A stretch of 64,000 nt of DNA from contig WTPW01000580.1 of NCBI GenBank assembly GCA_009809945.1, positions 124,001 to 188,000 on the forward strand. Direction: 5' to 3'. The position numbers and the translations under genes are program-made. A model generated the notes under the pieces. It did not search any database. It worked only from the letters and a program-made list of their open reading frames with translations, and was not told where the DNA came from. The stretch is from Gigaspora margarita. Taxonomy: Eukaryota > Glomeromycota > Glomeromycetes > Diversisporales > Gigasporaceae. Shown here piece after piece: positions 46,575-57,010 of this stretch. Numbering within the stretch: the first letter of the stretch is position 1; each line of letters begins with the position of its first letter.

Positions 46575-49500
46575 ATGAGTAATTCACAAATCTCACTTCT
46601 TCTGGACACTTCCGACCTACATAATGATTTTATCAACAATGATCAATCTGAACTTATAAATCCTAAAGAACAAATTAACATAGCCATTCACAACAATAGA
46701 GGACTCAATAATCTAACCAAACTTCAACTTTGGCTAGATTACTGCCTACAAGAAAAGTTACACATAATTAGCCTTACAGAAACTAAGTTAAAAGATAATC
46801 CCAGGGCCTACACGAACCCCCACTACAAAATTTTTGTCTCTAATTTTCAACCTACTTCATCACAAAGCAGAGAAACCAGTATGGGCACAGCTCTTCTTGT
46901 TCACAACTCCCTACAACCCTATATACACGACATTAATATTTATCTGGGCACCGCTATCTATGTTGATTTTTTCTTTCCTGGAAATAAAACCTTCATCATC
47001 TCTACCTACTTACCATCTAACAACACTGATCTTTTAACTCGTACCCAAAAACAATTATCACTCTGGATTCTAGAAGCCAAAAGGAAACAATGGCACATAC
47101 TGTTATTGGGAGACTTCAATGCCAATTTTGGTTCACACAAAAAATGCCGTCTACCGATTTTCTCTGATTTGCTTTCCAACAACATAACCAGCTTGATGGA
47201 CTTTCATAAAATCACTGACCCTACTTGGCATGGAAGAGGGCTTAGCTCCCAAATCGATGACATCTGGGTTTCTCTACAGATTCTTTTAAACTTCAACCCA
47301 CCTCAACTAACTAACTCTGCTGGTATTTCTGACAGTGACCACTGTATTTATCTTCTGTATGGTATACCAACTTCAACCCTGTCACTTCTCGAAATAAGAA
47401 ACAGAAACGGAAGACTTTTTGCTATGAAAGAACAACAATTGAAAACTGGGATGATTTCAGTAATACGATTACTACTCTAATTTCAAAAGCCAATTTCCCA
47501 CTAGACATAACCTCACCGGAACAATTGGATAAAACTTGGAATCTCTGGTCGAATGCGATATTACAGTCCGCACACAAATACATCCAAAAACCACTATAGT
47601 CCAAAAGACCTTTCACGCCCTATCCCTCAAAGCAACACAGTTACACTCTGCATTAAAAAACATCAATAAATGCATCCATCTCTTAAGCAAAGCTATACCT
47701 CCCACGACCCTATCATTCTTATTACAAACAATTAACAAACACCTAAATAAAGCACACTCGTTAGCGCAACTTTCTCCATTCACACTAACCCCGCTTGCTC
47801 TCTCTGCACTACAACCTAACACTCCTTACACTAATTATGCTACAACAATAATGATCATCAAAGAAATCAGATCCACTATTTGGAAAGGCAGAAATGCAGA
47901 AACCTACCTTCAACAAATGGAGAAAATTAAATTCTATACCAACCGTCGTTACAATGACTTCAAGGACAATATGGGAAGAATGATAAACAGTATCCTAAAA
48001 AAAGAAAAAGACCATATCAGTTTTGACAAAATTATTACGACCAAAACTATAATTACCGACCCAACCGAAATAAAAAANGCCACATCAACTCATTTTAAAA
48101 ATTGGACAAAACGTAACCCTACAAACGAAGAATACTAGGACAAATAGAATCCCACTATGACCCTTTAGAAGCTATACACCCTTCAATTTACTCCAACCTT
48201 CCTCTTCCCTTCACCTTGGACGAATTAATATCTACTATCTTGGCTGCTCCCAAGCATAAAGCGACTGGCCCTAACAACATCTCTAACGAAATGCTTCAAC
48301 ACTTACCCAAATCGGCACTTGACAAGCTACTAGATATGTTTAANGCCTGTCTACGACTAGAAAGAACACCTGGTCCCTGGTTGAAATCAAACATTTGGCC
48401 AATCCCGAAAAAGACTCGTTATAACTTTGAATTATGCAATACTCGCCCAATAACTTTAATCGACCACTCTAGAAAAATTTTCACTAAACTTCTTACCAAT
48501 AGACTTTCTGACATACTTTTGAACACCGAGTTCTCTCACCACTAAACTATGCAGCATTGCCCTTCCAATCGACTCTACAGCCAATTTCACAACTCTCCTC
48601 CATCATAGAAATAGCCACTACTCAGAAACAAGAACTCTGGCTCTTACTACAGGATATGTCGAAGGCTTTTGACTCTATACACATCCCAATGCTGAAGAAA
48701 GCCCTGACAAGAATCAAAATACCATTAACAATTATTAACCTCCTTACACATATTCTCTCTAACCGTTCTAACCAAGTTATAACCAATCTTGGATACACCA
48801 ACTCTTACCCTGTAGAAGATGGAATCGACCAAGGAGAAACTATATCTCCGATTCTTTGGGTCATCTACTACAACCCCCTCATACATCGTATCTCCACTGA
48901 ATATCCAGGTTTTTCCCAAACACTTATATGCCTACCCGATCCAAAACTACCCATACCTCAATAATGGCATACATGGATGACTCTCTCTGGAAAGCTCCGG
49001 ACAAAGCTACCCTAGAAAAAATACTAAATACTGCCAACTCCTTTTACAAACTTACTAACATCACAGTCAATCCTACTAAATCAATCCTAGTTACAAATGC
49101 AAAAACAGATAACAAATCAATTAACTTCAATAACCAAACAATCACGGCAACTAACAACACTAAACCNTTTAAATACTTAGGGGCATGGTTCTCTCTCAAC
49201 CCCAACCCTTCCTCTACACAGAAAACCATCATATCTGAATTCAAACAATGTATCGGAAGAATGCAAAAAGCTGTTATAACTGAAAAACAAGCAATTTATC
49301 TAATCAATAATGTTCTAATCCCCAGATTAGCATATAGACTATATAGCTCCTACCTCTCACCTAATCAACTTGATACTTTAACCCAACTTTATTTGAACCT
49401 GGTCAAATCTAAAGCAAAACTCGCCTGGGGTGTACCTAACTCCTTTCTCTTTCATCAGAATATATACGGACTAAAAAACCTTACACAAATCCAACCGACC

Positions 49501-51627
49501 TCGCTGACCACTTCTCTGTTAAAAAACATCAATCACCCTAGTTTCAAAACATCCTTTCTCAAACTTCACCTACAGGAATTACAAGAATCTACCAAGTCTC
49601 AACATTCAATTCTACATGTGTTACCACTATTTCCAAGAGGCCAAGCTAGAACATATACAGCCCAAGCAATCTTAGCATTGCATACGCTCAATATCCAACT
49701 TACTCGCAATCCCGAAACTGACTGGCCCAAACCTCTACCAACTACTGGTACCTCTATCAACGAGATACTCAGTTCCCACCCCAATGCGCAATCCCTCAAA
49801 GAAAAACTTAATCTCCACAACATTAGTTACATTGAACAATTCCTAAATTACAACAATAATGAACTACTCAACTGGAAAAATTTCCATCACAACATTTTAA
49901 AAATACCTCCAGGANGAACCCCCCGTTGGTTTACCNAAGTACAGGATCTCATCTCCNCTAACGCTAACCCTTCAANACAACTTGTCCACCCCAACCCCTT
50001 TACTTTAACCAAACGAACATACAAAAAGAAATCTTGGATAATTACTTCTAACTTGCACATTGGTAGAACAAGTCGCTCTTCAAAATCAACTATATATATT
50101 CGTTATTATGTAAACCTCAACAACCAGGCACTCTCTTGCACTGGTTGTAAACTAAAGGATAAATCCTTGAATACAAAGAATTGTTATTTTAAATATGATA
50201 CAAACTATACCTACGTTATACAAGTATCTTCTGACAAGAACATCCATTCCAATCTCAAAGATATTGAAGCCGCTCTTTCCACATGTTATCCGAATAGGAT
50301 ACCTATCAACACTCCTCTGACTGTTATGAAAACCAACAGAACCTGACCACTTAAGGCCTTCACAGTATTTCCAATGGAAATCTGGGAAGAATTAGCTAAA
50401 ACTCAGAACAAACACCGTTCAGTGAACATCTTTATCTCAACCTCTAAACCTCGCAATAACCAAGCTGCACCGTATGCAACTTGCTCACTTCAAAATACTT
50501 CAACCACTTGGGGCTGTACCAACAAAAACTGGCCCAGTACTGCAAACTCAGCCCTTACTCTGTTTGCTTTTGTATCTACAAGTTTCTTTCCTGGAACCAC
50601 GATCTTTGTTACATCTAACAACCACAAATTCATAACTTTATTACAACAAACATATGACAACCCATCGCACTGACTATTAAATCTGGAAAAGAAACAATAC
50701 ACCCCGATCTTGTTTACGTTAAAAGCGATCATTATGAACCTAAAACTAAAATTCTGCATCGATAAAGACCTTACCCACTCTCGCAAACCTGACAACTTCA
50801 TGATACTGGACATCATACCACACCAACTACTTTTCGACAAATACATCCCAAACTTCCTCCATACACCATGTCCACATACTCTTAAAACAATTCTAAAAGA
50901 CATCATAGAAATAAACAATCATACTCTTTGGACCAATCAAAACCGAATACGCTATTGNATTAATCAATATCCAGANATACAAATTCGCCTCACNTTAGAT
51001 TACCTTTCTTTCGAAGAACGCCCTCTTTCTTTATCTACTAACCCATCATTTTCACAATTAAAGAACTTCAAAGTGAAATTATTAACCAATGAACTCCCTA
51101 CCTTTAAGACTCTTCATGAACGTAGCCCCTCTAAATACCAAGACTACCGCTATCCCCACGGCCTCTCATCAGAAGAAACTATCGCACATCACATCTCTTG
51201 TATTTCCAACAATTCTTCTCTTACTTCTCTCCTCAAAGATACTATTCAAACTTTGGCAACAGAACTAGAATTGGACCTAATTCGACTGGTGGACTTCACA
51301 TCATCCTTTATTTCCCTTCACGTCAACAATCAACTACCACTTGGCTTTATTACTGCGGCCACACTAGTGCCCTTTGCAAGACCTTCTGACAAACTCAAAT
51401 ACGCACTAGCTCTACATCATTTAATAATTAAAATGATCTATCACGAAATTTGGCTTCCCTCTAGACAAATTCATCATGATCCAGTTATTCCAGCACCTAC
51501 CCCTTTAACTAACATCAATAGAAATTACCAATATAATAACACAAATAGATTTAACATAATTCTTCAATCACACCTAGATAAATACATCGCCCTTGGGCGC
51601 TCATATCTACATAACTTCGAAGACTGA
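46575..51627 (+). pseudogene. LINE ORF2: APE endonuclease, reverse transcriptase, RNase-H-like, carboxyl zinc region
   Basis: Endonuclease (46575-47480): IAIHNNRGLNN, SLTETKLK, LLGDFNANFG, SSQIDDIWV and ISDSDHCIY, i.e. the catalytic Asn, Glu, Asp and His motifs are all present. Linker 47536-48138. RT: PKHKATGPNNISNEML (48250), ITLIDHSRKIFTKLL, LLQDMSKAFDSIHIPML (48645), GIDQGETISPILW (48830), AYMDDSLW (48964, YMDD active site), VNPTKSILVT. Then a thumb-like helix region, an RNase-H-like stretch (50420-50670) lacking the expected acidic residues, and ELPTFKTLHERSP with EETIAHHISC near the end. Frame changes at about 47450, 48150, 48540 and 48940; TGA codons at 50344-50346 and 50671-50673 interrupt an otherwise continuous frame 48928-51627. 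TGA from CGA would fit CpG decay (inference). Confidence 0.75.
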
Positions 51628-51838
51628 GGTCTACCGACCCTAGCACAGCTTAGGTCGAGAGTAAATCAGCACTTACCCCTACTTCCCTACAATTCCCTTT
51701 TGATGTATATTTATATAATTTTCTTAAGATGAATTAATAAAGAATTAGAGGATAGACCTCGTTGTATAAAAAAAAAAAATGAAATTAATAAAAGAAAAAC
51801 TCTTTTATGCTATTTATTTTTGAGTATTGCTAATCTTA

Positions 51839-52110
51839 ACAGGCTGTGAAATTCACAACCCTGCATCTGACCAATCAAAAGTACAGAATCAGCACGATCT
51901 GCAAATTTTCTTAGTGTAACAAAAACAAAGTATTTTTTACTTCTAACTTAAATTTTGTCTATGAAACTACTTTTTTTTATGCAAAAAAAAATTCCTTGCT
52001 AAATTTTGCTATAAATTTTGCTATTTATTACAGCCCTAACCTTAACCCTAACTCAAATAGAAAACTTTTTTGAAATTTTTTAAAACGGGGGTGTGAATTT
52101 CACAGCCTGT
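51839..52110. mobile_element. 272-bp MITE with ACAGGCTGTGAAATTCACA ends
   Basis: Left end ACAGGCTGTGAAATTCACA and the right end in reverse is identical over 19 bases. The interior includes CCCTAACCTTAACCCTAAC near 52036 and TTTTGCTATAAATTTTGCTA. No coding sequence. An 8-bp duplication is not evident (flanks AATCTTAA and GAATCGAA), so class assignment stays open. Confidence 0.75.
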
Positions 52111-53934
52111 GAATCGAAGTAATTTTCTTTATTTTTTAATAATAACAATTGATAAGCTCCCTAAATCAAAATAACATAATTCAATAGTGACAGAACTGGT
52201 TTTTATCCAACCAGAGAGTGTGTACTACAGGTTCAGAACATTTTAATAAGCTACAATAATGAACACTAAATATGAAATTAAATCATATTGAATTTTTTAA
52301 AATGCATTAATATTAAACTAAGTTATATAATTTAGAGGACATAAATTTTTTAGTTTAAAAAATAAATAATTTACTCAAATAACAAAATTTTTTTCATTTA
52401 TCTGTACCAGAATTCAATTTTCCAAAATCCAAGTTATATAGAACTTAATTTAAAAAATATATAGTTTTCTCAAATGCTATATTTCTGTATTTATTAGTAT
52501 ATATAATTTGAATTGTTACAATACATGTACATATATTGAGAAACTTTGATCAAAAAAATGAATAATTTGCTAAAACTACAATTCTGTATTTATTAATACA
52601 TGTTATATAAGCTTGAGAACCTTTCTCTTGGACAATTGTAACATATTTGATCATTTATTATGTTAAGTTTAGAAAAAATCAAAATTTGTTTTGAAATTAC
52701 ATCGTATAAACAAGTTTGTACTTAAAAGTTCAATTCCAATTAATAAACAAAGAATAAAATATGATCGTGAAACCTACTAGCATTAACTAGACTTGTAAAT
52801 TTTAATCAAATATCATATTGTCACAAAATAACAGGCATTGGCATTATTTAGAATAATGGTCTGAATTAAGCTTAATTTAAACCAAAAATCGTAATTTCAC
52901 CCTGTGTGTTATTTTGCAACAATACAGCAGTACAATTTACTTTTGAGTTAAATTAGGTTTAATAATCCCAATAAACATCTCATGATTAAGCCATCTTTAA
53001 ATGCAAAAATTCTATGGGCAATGCTTAGGAACAAAGCAAGTGACTGTGGTAGTTTTAGAGATAGTATAGTGATTGTTCTTTGGTTAATGTTAGCAAATGA
53101 TTATTGCACTGTTATCAAGATCTCATGATTATGACTATGCAACAAATCCAAAATTATGCTGAATCCAGAGAGCGATGTCATCATTAACTACTATTTAATG
53201 TTCCAAACAACGTGATAATATCACATCAGGTATATGTTACAGCACTTTCATTAAGAAAGCTAATAATTTTGATATAAACTTGGTGCATTGCTTAATGCTG
53301 GCTCAGTCCCACTACATTCCAACCTGAAGAATAGTCATAAAAATAGGCTACAGTCCATTATATAATATATAATTAATTAGGAATTTGAAAATGTTATAAA
53401 ATCTTTATAAAATCCTATGACAAAACCATGAGCCATAACCTATTTAACTGATTAAATTTTAAGGCAATAGAATTTGAGGACTATAATCAAAGGATTTTAA
53501 TTTTATTAATAAAAGCTTCATGGATACTTATTTGATGTACGTACAGGTAATAATGTATTTCGCATAACACAAAACTCTAATAATTGACAAATCTTTGACA
53601 AATCAACTTAACAAAACATATCAAAATACATTAACCAGCTTTCAATGAGCTTCATAATAATCTTTGGATATGCTAAACTTTCACATACAAATGAAACAAC
53701 AATTTTTAATTTATATCAAATATTTTTTCTACAAATTATTTGTTAGTTCGCATTGGTAATCAAATCCATTATTGACCTCTGGATGTTTAACATCTTCATC
53801 AGGTGACATAGAATAAGAGTCAAAAAAAAAAAGAAAAGAGCAAATACGTAGATATTATAATGCAATCAAAAACTGACTACCATATTTGTGCGTAATGGGA
53901 GGCCGGGAAATTAATTAAAATTTTGACTTTATAA
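52111..53934. other. Non-coding AT-rich region
   Basis: No gene seen. The segment 53270-53480 (CTTAATGCTGGCTCAGTCC ... ACTGATTAAATTTTAA) is related to 56740-57010 on the other side of the Sel1 kinase gene. AT-rich with ATATATTTATTA-type runs near 52440-52620. Confidence 0.5.
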
Positions 53935-54445
53935 AAAAATTAACCATATTATCCGAAATATCGCCCATGCACGTCCCAAAATATCGCACACCCACCTTAT
54001 ATAACATAATGCTCAAAGCGGATCCATGCCATTTTCACCAACAATCACTTCAAAGACGCAACTTTTACTGAACTTACTTCACTGACAAGCTTATTTTACA
54101 AACGATTAATTTACAGTCAAGTTATTTCGTCGACAGCATATTTCATCGGCAGAACCCAACACTAACGACATTGACTAGAATTACTTTCTCTGTGAAATAG
54201 GTTGTCAGTGAAATATGTTGTCTACAAAATGAACTTATCTATAAATTAATCGTCTGTAAAATAAGTTTGTTAGTGAAGTAAATTCGATGTCTTTGAAATG
54301 CTTGTTGGTGAGTTGACCGGAGTCAATTTCAAATACAGGCGCAGTATTTCAAAAAACCACATTTTGACTCAAAATAAGGCGCATGCTTTTTTCAATATAA
54401 TGTGCAGGGGTCCAAAATAACGCGCAGGGAGTGTTATTACACGCA
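53935..54445. repeat. Foldback element with CGCGCATGC-type ends
   Basis: The centre (about 54030-54325) is a long imperfect palindrome: TTCACCAACAATCACTTCAA on the left pairs with reverse-read TCACCAACAAGCATTTCAAA on the right; inner arms include CTTATTTTACAAACGATTAA and CTTATTTTACAGACGATTAA. Outside it lie AAATATCGCCCATGCACG (53958) and CAAAATAACGCGCAGGG (54412), motifs shared with the element in the LINE ORF1. Confidence 0.65.
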
Positions 54446-54944
54446 AATATGATAACTTATTTCTTTTGTGAAAGAAAAACATAATAGTCTTGCTTGATCA
54501 ATCATTATAGGTTGTATCGTTTAGAAACTGATTGGTAAAAAGGTTTAAGAAAACAAATTTATTTAAAATTTCAGTAAACCCATTTTTCATTGAATTAATG
54601 CAATTATTATCTTTGCAAAATACGACTTTCTTATAAGCTAAAGAAACTTGATTACAGTCATTGTCTTTTAAACAATAAACTTTAAACACAGTTTTCTAGA
54701 TCATGATTAGAAATACAAATTTCAAAAGATATTTGAGTCTGAATTTCAATACAAAAAATTTAATTATAAAGATTTTATTTTCAAGAAACAAAGATTCAAA
54801 TACAAATGATAAGAATAATAATCGAAATTTATAGATTATGAATATACAAAGATTAGATACTGTAGAAAATTTGATAAATAAGAAAAATTTATTACAGTTA
54901 CCCTTGCTAAGTGTAAGTTACATAACCCCCATATTTTATACAAA
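54446..54944. other. Non-coding 3' flank of the Sel1 kinase gene
   Basis: AT-rich, probably includes the 3' untranslated region of the minus-strand kinase gene. A 63-codon minus-strand frame (54498-54689) is not recognised as a gene. Confidence 0.4.
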
Positions 54945-56441
54945 TTAATTTAAATTTAAGTTTGAGAATTTACTTGAAATTTCTACAATACTCATCGATT
55001 TACTTATATATTCGGAAAATCTTTTCGTATCGTATAATTTACTAGTATACACGTCTTGCGAATGTATCTGTTTAATCGGTTCTGATTTAACTTTATTAGC
55101 TTCAAGGATTTGTTTTTTGATTTCATTATCACCTTCCTGATCTATTTCATCTAAGCAACGAGTGATTATTTCAACAATTTCTCTTGCAGTTGGTCGTTTA
55201 TCAAAATCTTTATCCATACATTTCATAACTAATTTAATATAACATTCTGATCCTAAACATTTAGGTCTTGATCCACCGATGATTCTTGATGCAAGATATT
55301 CATCAAACAGAATTTCATCAAATGCTCTTTGTCCAGTTGAAATCTCTGCTGCGACAACTCCAAGACTGTAAATATCTGATGCCAGAGTATACGGTTTACC
55401 TACCAAAACCTCAGGTGCTATATATGGTAGAATTCCACAAATTTTTCCTTCCTTTTCTTTTCCAGAAACCCCAAGATCAGTGATATATGCGTTGCGTAAA
55501 CTAAAATTTTGTAAAATGTTTCCGCTGTGTAAATCTCTGTGAATGAGTTCTTGCGAATGAATCGACTCGAGATCTAAAGCTATATAGTATAATAGTTTCA
55601 ATTTATCTTCCCACTCCAATTGTGATACTTGTACAAGATTTTGTCGTAACGATCCTTTTAATGCATACTCTATAATAATAATATAATCACCATCGTCATT
55701 TCTTGACACTCCTTCACATCTCAGGAATGAAGGATTCTTGTAACCAATTTCACAGTAATTCCTCAGTTCCTGGATAAATTCTTGCTCATTTTTGTTCGAA
55801 TCATGAATCACTTTAAGTGCACTACTAGTCCACATATTATTAATTCTATCGTACCAATGTGCATAATATACAGTTGCAAATCCTCCTTTTCCTATTTCCT
55901 TTATATCTCTGAACTCATTATAATTAATCCAAGATAATTTAAATCTCTCATCGTCAAATATTTTTTTAAGTTCAGGACTGATATAATCTGGTGACTTATT
56001 AGTTTTCAAAAGACTTTTATATTTTCTGAACCAATAATTTGCACTCTGAATATCTTTCTTTGTACCAATACCGTTTCGATAATATTGAGCAACATTTTCC
56101 ATTGCTGCTTTAGAACCCATATTAGCGGCTTTTTCATAGTATTCAAATGCTTTATTATAATCTTGATCAACTCCCTGTCCATTATCGTAACAAAAACCAG
56201 CATTACACACTCCTGCAGCATCATCCAAACCAGCAGATCTCTTATAATATTCAAATGCTTTCTGGTAATTACGTTTTACACCAATTCCCTCATCATAACA
56301 AAGACCAACATCATTCATCGCAACCGGATTTCCTAACTCTGCTGCTTTCATATAGTATTCAAAAGCCTTCTTTTCGTCTTTTTCAACACCGATACCATTT
56401 TTATAATTGTAACCAAGGCTACGAAGTTGTTTAGAGTCCAT
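54945..56441 (-). CDS. Sel1-repeat / TKL-type protein kinase
   Basis: Intact 498-residue frame without introns. Residues about 1-150 hold four Sel1-like repeats (GVEKDEKKAFEYYMKAAELG, GVKRNYQKAFEYYKRSAGLD, GVDQDYNKAFEYYEKAANMG, and GTKKDIQSANYWF), a scaffold for protein contacts. The kinase domain follows (about 178-430): IGKGGFATVYYAHW glycine loop, SALKVI ATP lysine, YIIIIEYALKGSLRQ hinge, IHRDLHSGNIL catalytic loop, ITDLGVSG with DLG for DFG, ILPYIAPEVLVGKPY, SDIYSLGVVAAEI, and RPTAREIVEII. All key catalytic residues are present (K, HRD, N, D of DLG, APE). The ATG at 56441 begins MDSKQLRSLGYNYKNGIG; a stop lies close upstream. Likely a cytosolic signalling kinase; substrate unknown. Sel1-kinase genes are greatly expanded in arbuscular mycorrhizal fungi (family knowledge). 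Confidence 0.9.
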   Translation of the reverse strand: MDSKQLRSLGYNYKNGIGVEKDEKKAFEYYMKAAELGNPVAMNDVGLCYDEGIGVKRNYQKAFEYYKRSAGLDDAAGVCNAGFCYDNGQGVDQDYNKAFEYYEKAANMGSKAAMENVAQYYRNGIGTKKDIQSANYWFRKYKSLLKTNKSPDYISPELKKIFDDERFKLSWINYNEFRDIKEIGKGGFATVYYAHWYDRINNMWTSSALKVIHDSNKNEQEFIQELRNYCEIGYKNPSFLRCEGVSRNDDGDYIIIIEYALKGSLRQNLVQVSQLEWEDKLKLLYYIALDLESIHSQELIHRDLHSGNILQNFSLRNAYITDLGVSGKEKEGKICGILPYIAPEVLVGKPYTLASDIYSLGVVAAEISTGQRAFDEILFDEYLASRIIGGSRPKCLGSECYIKLVMKCMDKDFDKRPTAREIVEIITRCLDEIDQEGDNEIKKQILEANKVKSEPIKQIHSQDVYTSKLYDTKRFSEYISKSMSIVEISSKFSNLNLN

Positions 56442-56739
56442 TTTTCAATGAAAGCCAAAAAAAAATTCACGCTCAAAGTAAAATACGTAATTAATTCTCC
56501 GGATAGTAGCAGAAGACATTTAGCGTTTAATCCAAAGTGATACAAAACTTACATCAATAGATACCTTTTTGATTAACTTATTAGTAGACATATATTGTTC
56601 GTATCAAAAATGTAAATTTTGAAAAATGGTCAAGTCCGTCTACATGCATATTTTGTGTAACAAAAACCAATGTTATACTGAAGTCACGTTAGCGTTACCC
56701 AAATAATTTGAGTTATACACACATTCCCCAATAGATTAG

Positions 56740-57010
56740 ATTTGATACGTCGCTTAATGCCAATCCAGTCCTGATACATTCCTAACAGTATGATTGTTAT
56801 AAAAATAAAGCTATAGTATAACATTATAAAATACGTAATTAGCACATTTACTTAATTAGGAGTTTAAAGATTTTATATAACATTATAAAATACGTAATTA
56901 GCACATTGTACTTAATTAGGATTTTAAAGATTTTATAAACTTTTTATAAAATCCTCGTGAGGGCCATAAACTAGTTAACTGATTAAATTTTAAATAATAG
57001 GTTCTACTAA
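56740..57010. repeat. Segment related to 53270-53480, with internal duplication
   Basis: Shares CGCTTAATGCCAATCCAGTCC, ATTGTTATAAAAATA, AATTAGGAGTTTAAAGATTTT and AACTGATTAAATTTTAAAT-like blocks with 53270-53480. Within it a 56-58-bp unit starting ATAACATTATAAAATACGTA is present twice in tandem (about 56820-56935). The copy here keeps CG where the other has TG or CA. Confidence 0.6.

Larger units (their letters stand above)
43342..46582 (+). pseudogene. LINE ORF1 built of repeated modules, interrupted
   Basis: I chose the ATG at 43342 (MDHMETD), in a better position than the upstream in-frame ATG at 43282. The first ~180 residues are acidic and Ser/Thr-rich, followed by TPKTYSQALTGDN. From 44440 on, related modules follow one another across frameshifts: LPLTNRKHVRAVAITLRQHY (then RFK), FPRDTDHFKQQVNKLRTVYA (then FERLP), FPITEQNTYMHFLQVIPKYY (then ALPE), LSIVTPKELVIAARALREHY (then FFRAIPKEW), and after the inserted element KWKFPIDKQEEFPEAADFLR (then RTFLVETIPEF). 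Frame breaks at about 44558, 44690 and 45050. Ends just overlapping the endonuclease frame (stop about 46580, ATG 46575). No known ORF1 domain seen. Confidence 0.65.
43073..51778 (+). mobile_element. Full-length LINE retrotransposon with perfect 16-bp target duplication
   Basis: Bounded by identical ATGAAATTAATAAAAG at 43057-43072 and 51779-51794. It starts GGGATTTAAAACTCTCC and ends GACCTCGTTGTAT followed by A(12). Order: 5' leader with ACAAACAAACAAACAG, ORF1, APE endonuclease, reverse transcriptase, RNase-H-like domain, and a Cys/His-containing carboxyl region. It copies itself by endonuclease-nicked target-primed reverse transcription. Several frameshifts, two in-frame TGA codons, scattered N bases and an inserted element (45318-46329) mean this copy is not active, although the perfect target duplication shows it is fairly young. 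It is the likeliest kind of source of machinery for SINE-like insertions here. Confidence 0.85.

Noticed and set aside
51839..52110. 8-bp hAT duplication around the ACAGGCTGTG MITE
   Set aside because: AATCTTAA and GAATCGAA do not align at a consistent boundary.
54498..54689. 63-codon minus-strand frame downstream of the Sel1 kinase
   Set aside because: No domain and within the likely 3' untranslated region.
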